From Paenibacillus tyrphae (GTDB lineage Bacteria > Bacillota > Bacilli > Paenibacillales > NBRC-103111), in the NCBI RefSeq assembly GCF_024158745.1, contig NZ_JAMZAW010000005.1, forward strand, positions 1 to 64,000: DNA of 64,000 nt, given 5' to 3'. How positions within the stretch are numbered: the first letter of the stretch is position 1; every line of letters starts with the position of its first letter. A model generated the notes under the pieces. It was not told the origin of the DNA. It was given only the letters and a program-made list of their open reading frames with translations, and searched no databases. Below, one piece after another: positions 1 to 8,657 of this stretch. Both the position numbers and the translations under genes were made by a program.

Positions 1-2
1 CT

Positions 3-146
3 AATTATTTTGTTCCCGTGATTGGAGTTATTCTCGGTACGATTTTATTAGGAGACCAGATCGATACAAAGACGTGGTTTGCTTTAATGGTCATATTGGT
101 TTCCCTGCTTATGGGGAGTGCAGCGTCTAAAAGTTATTTTGGCTAG
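3..146 (+). CDS. EamA/DMT-type transporter, C-terminal end (partial)
   Basis: The gene enters from the left edge and only its last 47 codons are visible, in frame from base 3 to a TAG stop at 144-146. The residues form two hydrophobic stretches (NYFVPVIGVILGTILLGD and WFALMVILVSLLMGSAASK) separated by a short polar loop. This is how the last two helices of EamA (DMT superfamily) drug/metabolite exporters usually look, including the acidic GDQ turn. The substrate cannot be inferred. The likely promoter of the next transcript overlaps the end of this gene. Confidence 0.6.
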   Translation, partial: NYFVPVIGVILGTILLGDQIDTKTWFALMVILVSLLMGSAASKSYFG

Positions 147-168
147 TTCGATTAAAGGAATTGATTAT
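139..168 (+). promoter_or_regulatory. Candidate sigma-A promoter of the vat-vgb leader
   Basis: TTGGCT (139-144) and GATTAT (163-168) are 18 bases apart, each matching four of six consensus positions. They would start transcription near base 175, just upstream of the structured leader. The match is moderate and the site lies over the end of the preceding gene. Confidence 0.35.
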
Positions 169-179
169 AAGTAAGGCGT

Positions 180-410
180 ATGGTAAAGTTACAATAATCA
201 ATAATGAAAAGGGTGACCCAAAAGCCAATGATCTACTAATCCTATCTCTTAAGAAAAATTCGTTATACACGATGCTTTCAGGATAGGATTAGCATGGGCT
301 TTTTTGGGTGTACAAAGAAGAAGAAACGACTCTTCCTTAGTAAAGGATGAGTACGTCTTTTTTGTCCGTATGCCTGCCTCCTATCCGAACATCGGAATAG
401 GAGGTTTTTT
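180..410 (+). promoter_or_regulatory. Structured leader with three terminator-like hairpins (putative antibiotic-inducible attenuator)
   Basis: Three hairpins precede vat. Hairpin 1 pairs CTAATCCTATC (236-246) perfectly with GATAGGATTAG (282-292); an outer stem pairs ACCCAAAAGCC (216-226) with the GGCTTTTTTGGGT stretch (297-309). Hairpin 2 pairs 329-338 with 343-352 and is followed by six T (358-363). Hairpin 3 pairs CCTCCTATCC (377-386) with GGAATAGGAGG (394-404), followed by six T (405-410). GGATAGGA (281-288, hairpin 1) is exactly complementary to TCCTATCC (379-386, hairpin 3), so an alternative structure could disable terminator 3. Two tiny ORFs, MVKLQ (180-197) and MKRVTQKPMIY (204-239), lie at the start; the second covers the outer 5' arm of hairpin 1. 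Neither has a good ribosome site. This matches the logic known for ribosome-targeting-antibiotic resistance leaders such as vmlR and lmo0919. Confidence 0.65.
377..410 (+). terminator. Leader terminator 3 upstream of vat
   Basis: An imperfect 10-11 bp GC-rich stem with a loop of about seven bases is followed by TTTTTT and lies about 60 bases before the vat start. Its 5' arm is the segment that can pair alternatively with 281-288. Confidence 0.7.
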
Positions 411-473
411 GCGTTTCCCTTCTTTAGCACGAAATTGACGATAAAAATAAACTTTGTAAAAGGATGATGCCCT

Positions 474-1109
474 ATGATAGGTCCAAATCCAAAGGAAAAG
501 TATCCGGTACCTGGAAATACAAATGTCCAGTTCATTCGAAACACCATTACCAAGCCTAACATCATCGTCGGAGATTACTCCTACTATGATGCCATGAACG
601 GCGAGTCGTTCGAGGATCAAGTCTTGTACCATTATGAGGTCATCGGGACAAAATTGATCATCGGCAAGTTTTGCTCCATTGCTCCCGAGGTCAGATTTAT
701 GATGGATGGCGGTAACCACAGAATGGACGGATCAACTTTTCCATTCAATATTTTCGGAAACGGGTGGGAAAAACATACGCCATCTTTGGAGCAATTGCCG
801 ATTAAAGGAGATACGGTCGTTGGCAACGATGTCTGGATTGGCAGACGCGCAACCATCATGCCGGGCGTGCGTATCGGCGACGGGGCCATTATTGCGGCTG
901 AAGCCGTAGTCGTCAAGGATGTTGAACCTTACACCATAGTCGGTGGAAATCCTGCTAGGGAAATACGAAAGCGTTTCTCGCCCGAGGTCATTCAAGAACT
1001 ATTGGACATAAAATGGTGGGATTCCGATATCGAACTCATCAGCCAGTATATTGACGCAATCGTAAGCGGGGATATGGACACGCTGAGAAAAATGAAACAG
1101 CATCCTTGA
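474..1109 (+). CDS. vat: Streptogramin A O-acetyltransferase (Vat family, hexapeptide-repeat xenobiotic acyltransferase)
   Basis: A 211-residue left-handed beta-helix acyltransferase that should transfer acetyl from acetyl-CoA to the hydroxyl of group A streptogramins, inactivating them in the cytoplasm. The sequence follows VatD-type enzymes throughout: GPNP start, [67 protein letters not shown] and GGNPA. The catalytic histidine falls at residue 82 (GGNHRMDG), the Vat position. Start ATG 474 has AAAGGATG upstream. The gene follows the attenuator leader and is 23 bases from vgb. Other CatB-type substrates are possible, but the neighbouring vgb supports streptogramins. Confidence 0.92.
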   Translation: MIGPNPKEKYPVPGNTNVQFIRNTITKPNIIVGDYSYYDAMNGESFEDQVLYHYEVIGTKLIIGKFCSIAPEVRFMMDGGNHRMDGSTFPFNIFGNGWEKHTPSLEQLPIKGDTVVGNDVWIGRRATIMPGVRIGDGAIIAAEAVVVKDVEPYTIVGGNPAREIRKRFSPEVIQELLDIKWWDSDIELISQYIDAIVSGDMDTLRKMKQHP

Positions 1110-1132
1110 TGCTTTATGGGGAGGTCAATTGT

Positions 1133-2041
1133 ATGAGGTTTATGATACATGAATATGCAGTCAATGGACAAGATGCAGGGCCATACGGAATAACCGCCGG
1201 AAAAGACGGGGCCATGTGGTTTACGGAACAGAAAGGGAATCGAATCGGACGAATCCATGCCGAAGGTGAAATACTTTCAGTTCCCATTCCGACAGCGAAT
1301 GCAGGAGTGATGTCAATCGTTTCGGACCGGGCCGGCGACTTATGGTTTACAGAATATCGTGCAAACAAGATCGGGAGAATGACGCTGAACGGTCATTTTG
1401 AAGAGTATGAACTTCCTGCCGCGGATTCCGCGCCTTTCGGCATAACGGAAGGTCCTGATGGCGCCATGTGGTTTACGGAGATGAATAACGGCAAAATCGG
1501 AAAGATAACAAAATCAGGGGAAATCACGGAGTATGAATTGCCTCATCCCAAAGCTTTTCCCTCTTTTATTACTCTGGGTCCGGACGGGGCATTATGGTTT
1601 ACACAGAATCAGAACAACACCATCGGGAGAATCACCACCAGAGGCGAGATGATGGAATATTCGATTCCAACCCCTAACTCCGGGCCCGTCGGCATTACGA
1701 CTGGACCTGACGAAGCATTATGGTTTGTGCAAATCATGGGCAATAAAATCGGTAGAATGACGTCCCTGGGCGAGGTGAGCGAATTTGTTATACCGACACC
1801 GAATTCCCGGCCTCATGCGATCGTTTCCGGGAAGAACGGGGATCTATGGTTCACGGAATGGGGCGGTAACCAAATCGGCCGAATTACAATGGAAGGGGTT
1901 ATTACGGAATACGAGATACCTGCAAAAAATGCAGAGCCTCATGGTATCGCAATTGGTCCCGATGGCGATATTTGGTTTGCTGAAGAGTGTAATCAAATTG
2001 GACGTCTGACACTGAAAGAGTTTGGAGATGAGGCTAAATGA
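1133..2041 (+). CDS. vgb: Streptogramin B lyase (virginiamycin B lyase)
   Basis: A 302-residue seven-bladed propeller with repeated LWFTE...NKIGRI units. It linearises group B streptogramins by an elimination reaction that opens the ester bond. With ATG 1133 as start (GGGGAGG ribosome site at 1118-1124) the residues known to matter in Vgb fall at the family numbering: Tyr18 (GPYGIT), His228 (RPHAI), His270 (EPHGI) and Glu284 (WFAEEC). This argues for an intact enzyme and against the upstream in-frame ATG at 1106. The last four bases overlap the next start (ATGA), so translation is probably coupled. Together with vat it would inactivate both components of a streptogramin pair. Confidence 0.93.
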   Translation: MRFMIHEYAVNGQDAGPYGITAGKDGAMWFTEQKGNRIGRIHAEGEILSVPIPTANAGVMSIVSDRAGDLWFTEYRANKIGRMTLNGHFEEYELPAADSAPFGITEGPDGAMWFTEMNNGKIGKITKSGEITEYELPHPKAFPSFITLGPDGALWFTQNQNNTIGRITTRGEMMEYSIPTPNSGPVGITTGPDEALWFVQIMGNKIGRMTSLGEVSEFVIPTPNSRPHAIVSGKNGDLWFTEWGGNQIGRITMEGVITEYEIPAKNAEPHGIAIGPDGDIWFAEECNQIGRLTLKEFGDEAK

Positions 2042-2865
2042 AAATAATCATTTTCGGAGTAAGCGGGACCATCGGAAAAGCATTAACTAAAACTCTTACA
2101 GCCAATCATCATGAAGTTTATGGAACTTATCATCTGAATAAACCGTCTTTTTTAGCTTCGGATCGCACGATTCAGCTTCCGATTGACGAACTTGATCGAC
2201 TGGACAAGGTTTTAATGCAAGTCAATCCGGATTTCGTTGTGATGGCTTTGCGCGGAGATTTTGCAAAGCAGCTTAAGCTTCATCTTAGAACTGCTGAATT
2301 CTTAAGAAATACAGGTGGCCGAATGATTTTTTGTTCCACCTCGAATGTGTTTGATGCAAGTACCGATTCGCCGCATTTCGAAAAGGATCCTCCCTTTGCT
2401 GCCAGCGATTATGGCAAATTTAAAGCGGAATGCGAAAGGGTATTGGCTGAAATGCTTCAAGATAAACTTATCATCGTTAGGATTCCAACCCTTTTCGGTC
2501 ATGACACACCTCGAACGAACGAATTGAGACAACAGCTTCGAAACGGAGAAACAATAAAGATCTATACCAATTTGTACTCTACTAGGAACACCGATCAGTT
2601 ATTATCGAGGCAGCTTACCTATTTGATCGAACAAGGGCTAACGGGCATTTTTCACCTTGGGACTAGCGATATCATGAATCACTCAGAATTTTTGAAAAAA
2701 TTGTTGGCACGTTGGGGCTATACGGATGTTGTATTCGAAGAATTAATGCAGGAGACTTTTTCCTCAGTCATTCCCGAAAAATATTACAATTCTCTTTTAA
2801 CCAATAGACCTTTGCCGAAAGAACTTCAAATAACCCATGAGCAGTTGATCGAATATTTATCGTAG
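2038..2865 (+). CDS. SDR-family NAD(P)-dependent oxidoreductase / RmlD-like sugar-nucleotide enzyme
   Basis: A 275-residue protein with an N-terminal Rossmann motif GVSGTIG (residues 7-13), a CSTSNVFD segment and a YGKFK motif corresponding to the catalytic YxxxK of extended short-chain dehydrogenases. The overall arrangement is that of dTDP-4-dehydrorhamnose reductase or nucleotide-sugar epimerase proteins. It overlaps vgb by ATGA and shares its AT-rich composition, so it is the third gene of the resistance operon. A role in resistance is not known; it might act on a modified drug or be a passenger. Function beyond the fold is not assigned. Confidence 0.65.
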   Translation: MKIIIFGVSGTIGKALTKTLTANHHEVYGTYHLNKPSFLASDRTIQLPIDELDRLDKVLMQVNPDFVVMALRGDFAKQLKLHLRTAEFLRNTGGRMIFCSTSNVFDASTDSPHFEKDPPFAASDYGKFKAECERVLAEMLQDKLIIVRIPTLFGHDTPRTNELRQQLRNGETIKIYTNLYSTRNTDQLLSRQLTYLIEQGLTGIFHLGTSDIMNHSEFLKKLLARWGYTDVVFEELMQETFSSVIPEKYYNSLLTNRPLPKELQITHEQLIEYLS

Positions 2866-2880
2866 TCCCTTGTAAGCCTA

Positions 2881-2904
2881 CCCTCCAGCCACCTGGAGGG
2901 TTTT
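2881..2904 (+). terminator. Intrinsic terminator of the vat-vgb-SDR operon
   Basis: Perfect CCCTCCAG / CTGGAGGG stem with a four-base loop followed by TTTT, 16 bases after the SDR stop. Confidence 0.85.
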
Positions 2905-3058
2905 CTGCTTTTAGAACTCCTTTTACAAATCATTTAAAAGATCATGAGCTCCCGTTAACAATTCTATCGATCGAATTTTACAAACGTCTTCTATTCTTAA
3001 AATAGAAATTGCAAAGCAGGGAGGCTGAAAATTTAAGCATATGTTGTTTCGGTCAAAA

Positions 3059-3074
3059 TTGGTATCGATACCAG
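3059..3074 (+). promoter_or_regulatory. LacI-type operator 1
   Basis: TTGGTATCGATACCAG contains the palindrome GGTATCGATACC at 3061-3072. A second copy lies 56 bp downstream. The nearest LacI-family gene is at 9402 in the same operon, so it is the probable binder. Confidence 0.7.
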
Positions 3075-3111
3075 AGTGCAGCTGTGGAGGTAGGCGCTTT
3101 TTATTTTTTGA

Positions 3112-3133
3112 AAATTGGTATCGATACCAATTT
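3112..3133 (+). promoter_or_regulatory. LacI-type operator 2
   Basis: A perfect 22-bp palindrome centred between 3122 and 3123 with core TTGGTATCGATACCAA. It ends just before the ribosome site of the first permease gene (AAGGAGGTG, 3137-3145). A repressor here would block transcription into the operon. Confidence 0.75.
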
Positions 3134-3153
3134 CATAAGGAGGTGAAAATTCC

Positions 3154-3978
3154 ATGAGTTGGTACTTCAAAAGCTTGGGAAAAAGAAAGATCGTTGAGTT
3201 TGTCATTTTCGCCTTGTTCATCTTCTTTTTTCTGGGACCGCTAATCAATTTGGCGCTGCTTGCCTTTTCGGGGAAGTGGCAGTATCCGGCGGCGCTGCCG
3301 CAAAGCTGGTCTCTGACCTGGTGGAAATTCGTATTATCCCAGCCTGAAATTTTAAAGTCGATCGGCTTGTCTTTTCTCATTGCTTCCGTCGTAACGGCGC
3401 TGTCGATTGTCATCTGCGTCCCCGCGGCTTATGCTTTTGCGCGTATTCAATTTCCGTTCAGCCGTTGGTTTCTGTTCTCGTTCCTGCTGACCAATGCGTT
3501 TCCGAAAATGGGCTTATATGTCGCTATCGCGGTGCTGTTTTTCAAGGTCGGCTTGATGAATACCTTTGCGGGCGTTGTTCTCATTCATGTGATTAATACC
3601 TTGATGTATATGACATGGATCCCGGCCGCTTCCTTCAAGAGCGTGCATCAGGCACAGGAAGAAGCCGCAAGAGACGCCGGAGCGGGGCCGTTCCGCGTGT
3701 TCTGGAATATTACGCTTCCGATGGCGCTGCCGGGCATTATTGTGGCTTCGATCTTTACGTTCCTGTCCTCTTTGGACGAAGCGCAAGGAACGTTTATGGT
3801 AGGGATGCCCGACTTCAAAACGATGCCGTTGATCATGTACGGAGCGGTACAAGACTATCCGGCAACGGCCGGCGCCGTATTTTCCATTATCTTGACGCTG
3901 CCTACCATTATTTTGCTGATGGTATCACGGCGCTTTGTCAGCGCGGATGTGATGTCCAGCGGCTTCACCATGAAATAG
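3154..3978 (+). CDS. ABC transporter permease (MalG/PotC-type)
   Basis: A 274-residue inner-membrane permease with about six hydrophobic helices and the cytoplasmic EAA loop EAARDAGAGPFRVFWNITLP that docks onto the ATPase. The start has a strong AAGGAGGTG site. It is the first gene after the two LacI-type operators and is followed after 15 bases by the ATPase. Family level is clear; substrate is not. Confidence 0.85.
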   Translation: MSWYFKSLGKRKIVEFVIFALFIFFFLGPLINLALLAFSGKWQYPAALPQSWSLTWWKFVLSQPEILKSIGLSFLIASVVTALSIVICVPAAYAFARIQFPFSRWFLFSFLLTNAFPKMGLYVAIAVLFFKVGLMNTFAGVVLIHVINTLMYMTWIPAASFKSVHQAQEEAARDAGAGPFRVFWNITLPMALPGIIVASIFTFLSSLDEAQGTFMVGMPDFKTMPLIMYGAVQDYPATAGAVFSIILTLPTIILLMVSRRFVSADVMSSGFTMK

Positions 3979-3993
3979 CAAGGAGGCAGGACC

Positions 3994-5034
3994 ATGACTG
4001 CTCCAGTCCAATTATCAATTCTAAATTTATCCAAACGTTACAAAACAGGCGAAGGCGTGACCGGGATATCGTTCGATATCCATCATGGAGAGCTTGTTAC
4101 TTTGCTGGGCCCGTCCGGCTGCGGCAAAACGACGGTACTCCGTTCGGTTGGCGGATTCCTGGAACCGGACTCGGGCGATATCCTGATTGCGGGCAAGAGC
4201 GTGCTGCATCTGCCCCCGGAGAAGCGTCCGACCGCGATGGTTTTTCAAAGTTATAATCTATGGCCGCATATGAATGTGTTCGAGAATCTGGCCTTTGGCC
4301 TGAAAATCCGCAAAATGAAAAAGGACCAAATTCAAGAAGCGGTGGACCGGGCACTCAAGCTCGTTCGGCTGCCTGGCGCGGAGAAAAAACGACCGACCGA
4401 GCTGTCGGGCGGACAGCAGCAGCGTGTGGCCGTGGCGAGAGCTCTGCTGCTGGAACCGGAGGTTCTGCTGCTGGACGAGCCTTTCTCGGCACTGGACGCC
4501 AAATTGCGCGCAGAGCTCCGGGAGGAGCTCCGGGAAATCCAATCGTCGACGAAGCTGACGATGATGTTCGTCACGCATGATCAGGAAGAGGCGCTGTCGC
4601 TGTCCGACCGGATCATCGTCATGAACCGCGGTCATATCGAGCAGTCCGATTCGCCGCAAGTCATCTATGACGCTCCGCAGACGCTGTTCGTCGCTAATTT
4701 TATCGGACGCATGAACATGCTGGAGGGGGTGGCGCATAACGGAAGCATCACGCTGCAAAACCTGGAGCTTCCCGATTCCAGGCATCTGCACGGAGATGTC
4801 GTGGTCGCGATTCGGCCGGAGGACGTCCGATGGAAGGATACGTCGTTCCCCGGTCTGGCGGCCACCGTGAAACAAGTGATGGTGCTTGGGCATTACGCTG
4901 AAATCACTTTGCTTACCGAAGCGGGCGTCCTTCGCATGTTCCTGCCCCGGGAAGAAGCCGTTGAACTGTCCGGCGGACAATCGGTCTCGCTTACGTTTGC
5001 CAAGCACGCTGCTTATCCTAAAATTTCGGCATAG
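3994..5034 (+). CDS. ABC transporter ATP-binding protein (PotA/UgpC/FbpC-type)
   Basis: A 346-residue importer ATPase with Walker A GPSGCGKTT (near residue 36), Q-loop VFQSYNLWPH, signature LSGGQQQR, Walker B VLLLDEPF and switch-region H in FVTHDQEEAL, followed by a C-terminal TOBE-like regulatory domain (IRPEDV region onward). This architecture is usual for polyamine, iron, phosphonate and sugar-phosphate importers. It sits between the permease and the binding lipoprotein genes. Confidence 0.88.
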   Translation: MTAPVQLSILNLSKRYKTGEGVTGISFDIHHGELVTLLGPSGCGKTTVLRSVGGFLEPDSGDILIAGKSVLHLPPEKRPTAMVFQSYNLWPHMNVFENLAFGLKIRKMKKDQIQEAVDRALKLVRLPGAEKKRPTELSGGQQQRVAVARALLLEPEVLLLDEPFSALDAKLRAELREELREIQSSTKLTMMFVTHDQEEALSLSDRIIVMNRGHIEQSDSPQVIYDAPQTLFVANFIGRMNMLEGVAHNGSITLQNLELPDSRHLHGDVVVAIRPEDVRWKDTSFPGLAATVKQVMVLGHYAEITLLTEAGVLRMFLPREEAVELSGGQSVSLTFAKHAAYPKISA

Positions 5035-5066
5035 CTGCCGGCCCAACTTCAAGGAGGATGTCAACC

Positions 5067-6263
5067 ATGAGTATCCATTTCGGCGGTTTCAAGCAAAAAG
5101 GTAAAAGTTTCGTTCTTGCTTCTCTCTCGGCGTTTACACTTCTAGCGGGTTGTTCGGCGGGATCGGGAGGCGGGGCTAACTCTGCGGCTCCTGCCAAGAA
5201 TGAAACGGCTGCAGCGGCAAACGGCGGTACGACGGAAATTGCGTTCTATTTCAGCGGATCGCAAAACGTGCAGGAACTATGGAAGCATCTGAAAGACATG
5301 TATGAGAAAAAACAGGACAAGGTGAAGGTCAAGCTCGTCTATATTCCGTCCGGACAAGGCGAACAGGCGACCATGAACCGGATTGTAGCCGCCAAGAAAG
5401 CGGGGAACAACACGATCGACGTGGATCTGTACGAAGCCAATGGTGGGTCTGATTTGGCCGCCGACAAAAAGGATAACGTCTTCGAGCAGCTCGACGAGAA
5501 AAAAATCCCGAATCTCAACTTGATGAATCCGGCGAATATGAAGGATGCGGGCTACAAAGTGGTGCCTTACCGGTCTTCCTCGGTCCTTCTTGCTTATAAC
5601 AGCGCGAAAGTGCCGACGCCGCCGAAAACGCTCGATGAGCTGTACGACTGGATTCGCAACCATCCGGGCCGATTCGCCTACAATGATCCGGCTACCGGCG
5701 GTTCTGGCGCTTCGTTCGTGATTACCGCCTTGTACAAGTCTCTGCCGGAAGAGGCGATTCATAATGAAGATAAAGGCATTGAACAGGAATGGGGCCCGGG
5801 CTTCGAGCTGCTCAAATCGTTATCCAAAGACATGTACCAGCAGGGCGTATATCCGAAGAAAAACCAAGGGACGCTCGACTTGCTCGCCAATGGAGAGGTG
5901 GACATGATTCCGGCTTGGTCCGATATGGCGCTGGAGCAAATCAACAAAAAGCTGCTGCCCGAAACGACGAAGCTCGCACAGATCGAGCCGGCATTTACCG
6001 GCGGACCGGGAAGACTGGCCGTACCGAGCATGTCCCAGCATAAAGAAGCGGCCTACGACTTCGTCAATTTTGTGCTGAGTCCGGAAGCGCAGGCCGAGGT
6101 TGTCAATAAAATCTACGGCTTCCCCGGTATCGAATGGTCGCATATGCCTGCCGATCTGAAGAAAAAGTTCGAAGGCGTGTCCGTCAACTACCGCTCCTTT
6201 AATCTTGGGGATCTGGAAGCCGACGCGATGAAACGCTGGCAGAAGGAAGTCGCCGGTCAATGA
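5067..6263 (+). CDS. ABC transporter substrate-binding lipoprotein
   Basis: A 398-residue solute-binding protein of the iron/phosphonate/polyamine-type fold. The N-terminus has KQKGK, a hydrophobic core and lipobox LLAGC, so it should be lipid-anchored outside the membrane, followed by a low-complexity linker. ATG 5067 is preferred to ATG 5058 because AAGGAGG lies only four bases before the latter and 10 before the former. The stop overlaps the next permease start by ATGA. The catalytic neighbours (PHP hydrolase, phosphodiesterase) suggest an organophosphate or phosphodiester ligand, but this is inference. Confidence 0.8.
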   Translation: MSIHFGGFKQKGKSFVLASLSAFTLLAGCSAGSGGGANSAAPAKNETAAAANGGTTEIAFYFSGSQNVQELWKHLKDMYEKKQDKVKVKLVYIPSGQGEQATMNRIVAAKKAGNNTIDVDLYEANGGSDLAADKKDNVFEQLDEKKIPNLNLMNPANMKDAGYKVVPYRSSSVLLAYNSAKVPTPPKTLDELYDWIRNHPGRFAYNDPATGGSGASFVITALYKSLPEEAIHNEDKGIEQEWGPGFELLKSLSKDMYQQGVYPKKNQGTLDLLANGEVDMIPAWSDMALEQINKKLLPETTKLAQIEPAFTGGPGRLAVPSMSQHKEAAYDFVNFVLSPEAQAEVVNKIYGFPGIEWSHMPADLKKKFEGVSVNYRSFNLGDLEADAMKRWQKEVAGQ

Positions 6264-7141
6264 GCACCCAGTCGCTGGTCACCGGCAAATCGTTAAGACC
6301 AGCCTTGTTCGGACGCGGAGCGGGACGTTCCGCGCTCGGACTGGTCATGGTGCTGCCATCCTTTTTGCTGCTGCTCTTGATGATTGTGGTGCCGATCTTC
6401 ACGTCCGTTCAGGAAAGCGTGAGCGGACGCGACGGCCGGTTTACGTTGGAGCATTACCGCTTTCTGTTTACCGATCCCGCGATGCTGGCGAACATCAAAT
6501 ATACGCTTTATTTGACGCTGGTTTCGTCGGTGCTGGTGCTGCTTATTGCTTATGTGCTTGCCGTGTTTTTAAGGTTTAGCACAGGCGTTCTGGCGAAGTG
6601 GATTGAACGTCTCTACTATATTCCGATGTTCATTCCATCGGTAATCGCCACATACGGAATTATGAATATGTACGGCAATCACGGCTGGCTAGCCCGTATC
6701 CTGCTGCTGTTCACCAATGAGCCGATGATGAAGGTGCTTTTCGATTTCAAAGGACTGCTGCTCGCTAATTTATGGTTCCATATTCCGTTTGCCACCATGC
6801 TGCTCAGCTCCGCGCTGTCGGGTATTCCGAACGCCGTGATTGAAAGCGCGAAGGACGTGGGAGCGGGGAAAATCCAAGTTTTCACCCGCATTATCGTTCC
6901 TTTGTCGTTCAAATCGCTGCTGGTAGCTGCCACGTTCGTCGTGATGGGCATCGTCGGAAGCTTCACGGCTCCGTTTCTGATCGGCCCGAATGCACCGCAA
7001 GTGCTCGGAGTGGCGATGCAGCCGCAGTTTTCGGTCTATTTTGAAACCGGCATTTCCAGCGCGTGCGCCGTATTTATGTTTGTTCTCTGCTCCCTCGTCG
7101 GCTATTTTTATATTCGCAGCATGATGAACGAAGAAAAGTAA
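6260..7141 (+). CDS. ABC transporter permease (MalF/PotB-type)
   Basis: The second permease of the importer, 293 residues, with about six transmembrane helices and EAA loop ESAKDVGAGKIQVFTRIIVP. It overlaps the lipoprotein gene by four bases. With the permease at 3154 it would form the heterodimeric channel. Confidence 0.85.
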   Translation: MSTQSLVTGKSLRPALFGRGAGRSALGLVMVLPSFLLLLLMIVVPIFTSVQESVSGRDGRFTLEHYRFLFTDPAMLANIKYTLYLTLVSSVLVLLIAYVLAVFLRFSTGVLAKWIERLYYIPMFIPSVIATYGIMNMYGNHGWLARILLLFTNEPMMKVLFDFKGLLLANLWFHIPFATMLLSSALSGIPNAVIESAKDVGAGKIQVFTRIIVPLSFKSLLVAATFVVMGIVGSFTAPFLIGPNAPQVLGVAMQPQFSVYFETGISSACAVFMFVLCSLVGYFYIRSMMNEEK

Positions 7142-7152
7142 GGGGATGTTGT

Positions 7153-7635
7153 ATGAAGGATCTGCTGATCGTCGAAGGGAAGCTGACTCCGCTCAGTTCG
7201 AAAACGCATATTACCTATCAATTTTATATGCCTGAGCCTGCGGAATGTCTGGTCATTGACTTTAGCTACAGCCCTAAAAAATTGGACGACCCACGCGCCT
7301 CCCGCGAGCTGATTGAAGACGCGATCGACCGGTATGTGAACCCGTCTTTACAACCCGTCTACAAGGAGCAATGGGAAAAGTTCGTTCCGCTGCAAAATCT
7401 GCTTACGCTATCGATCGACGACCCGGACGGATTCCGGGGATCGGCGCACCGCCATCCGAACGAGCAGCATCATGTATTGTCACCGAAGGAAAGCTCTCCG
7501 GGCTTTATTGCGGGCCCGATTCGAGAGGGGATCTGGCGGGTTACCATAAGCGTTCATTGCGTCGTGACCGAAGCGTGTCGTTATACATTAAGTATCCGGG
7601 GAGGAGCATCGGCGCATGAACTGGCTTCCGTTTGA
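7153..7635 (+). CDS. Protein of unknown function in the transporter operon
   Basis: A 160-residue soluble protein without signal peptide or membrane helix and with no domain I recognise. Alternating hydrophobic and polar residues suggest a beta-rich fold. AAGGGGATG precedes ATG 7153. The gene overlaps the PHP hydrolase by 20 bases, so the two are translationally linked and the product may be a partner of that hydrolase. Its HRHPNEQHH segment could bind metal. Confidence 0.6.
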   Translation: MKDLLIVEGKLTPLSSKTHITYQFYMPEPAECLVIDFSYSPKKLDDPRASRELIEDAIDRYVNPSLQPVYKEQWEKFVPLQNLLTLSIDDPDGFRGSAHRHPNEQHHVLSPKESSPGFIAGPIREGIWRVTISVHCVVTEACRYTLSIRGGASAHELASV

Positions 7636-8611
7636 ACTGCATACCCACACGCCTCACAGCGACGGCATCCATACGCTGCACGACATGTGCAGGAAAGCGG
7701 CAGAACTTGGTCTCCGCGGCATCGCCTTGACGGATCACAACACCACATCGGGGCTGGCCGACGCGGCCCGGGTGACGGATGAGACCGGAATATGCATCGT
7801 TCCGGGAATGGAATGGACGACTTTCTACGGACACATGCTGACGCTCGGCGTCCCGTATTGCGAATGGCGCGATCTGGGCCCGAAAGATATTTTGAAGGGC
7901 ATTGACCGGGTTCACCGGCAAGGGGGCGTGGTCGGCATCGCGCATCCGTTCAGTATGGGTAGCCCGATTTGTACGGGGTGCTATTGGGAGTATGACATCC
8001 AGGACTGGCATCAAATCGACTATATGGAAGTATGGCACGAAACGCTGCCTCCGCTGCGCAACCATAACGCCCCGGCTTTCGAGCAATGGACGAGTTTGTT
8101 AAATCAGGGAGTACGCATCGCCGCTACAGCCGGCAGGGACTGGCACAATTCCTCCGAGAATAGCGATCCTCCGGCTTTTACGTATCTGGGCATCGCCGGA
8201 GATGATCGCGCTGTCACGACTGAAGCCGTAGTGGAGGCGATCCGTTCGGGGCGCATTTGCGTGAGCATGGGGCCGCTCGTTACGCTGGAACTAAGGGCAG
8301 GCGGACAGGCGTATGGCATTGGTGATGTCGTTCCACAAGCACCGGGAGAATCCTCCGAGCTTTCGGTTCAAGTGCATGCCCCGTTTCGGACAAGCGGACA
8401 TAATTTGCTGCAGGGACCAAGCTATACGTTGATTGTCGAATCCAACTTGGGAGAGCTTTGCCGTGGCACCGTAACGGAGAGCGAACCGGCGTTCTTCCGA
8501 ACCATTTCTATCGAAGGGTTGACTTGGCTGCGGGTTCGCCTGCACGGCTTGCTGGGCATGGCGTTAGCGGACGTTGCTTTTACGAATCCGCTCTATTTTG
8601 AAGCCCGGTAA
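7616..8611 (+). CDS. PHP-domain metal-dependent hydrolase (CehA/McbA-like)
   Basis: A 331-residue protein with the PHP metal-binding series: HTHTPHSDG near the N-terminus, LTDHNTTSG, GMEW, IAHPF and AGRDWHN. PHP proteins are phosphoesterases or, in the CehA/McbA branch, hydrolases of esters and related substrates. Lack of a signal peptide puts it in the cytoplasm, acting on the imported solute. It lies between an unknown protein and a GDPD-like protein in the LacI-controlled operon. Confidence 0.78.
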   Translation: MNWLPFELHTHTPHSDGIHTLHDMCRKAAELGLRGIALTDHNTTSGLADAARVTDETGICIVPGMEWTTFYGHMLTLGVPYCEWRDLGPKDILKGIDRVHRQGGVVGIAHPFSMGSPICTGCYWEYDIQDWHQIDYMEVWHETLPPLRNHNAPAFEQWTSLLNQGVRIAATAGRDWHNSSENSDPPAFTYLGIAGDDRAVTTEAVVEAIRSGRICVSMGPLVTLELRAGGQAYGIGDVVPQAPGESSELSVQVHAPFRTSGHNLLQGPSYTLIVESNLGELCRGTVTESEPAFFRTISIEGLTWLRVRLHGLLGMALADVAFTNPLYFEAR

Positions 8612-8657
8612 TGGTGTCAAAGCGACAACACAAAACAACGCAGGAGGCGTCTATTGC

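Noticed and set aside
1106-1132. Start of vgb at ATG 1106
   Set aside because: It would shift the catalytic residues by nine from the family numbering and overlaps the vat stop; ATG 1133 has a good ribosome site.
1-2904. Insertion sequence or integron around vat-vgb
   Set aside because: No transposase, terminal inverted repeats or attachment site is visible on either side, only a composition difference.
3100-3133. Promoter with the second operator as spacer (TTGAAA to TTTCAT)
   Set aside because: Spacing fits, but the transcript would start almost at the ribosome site; the true promoter is more likely upstream and I could not place it with confidence.
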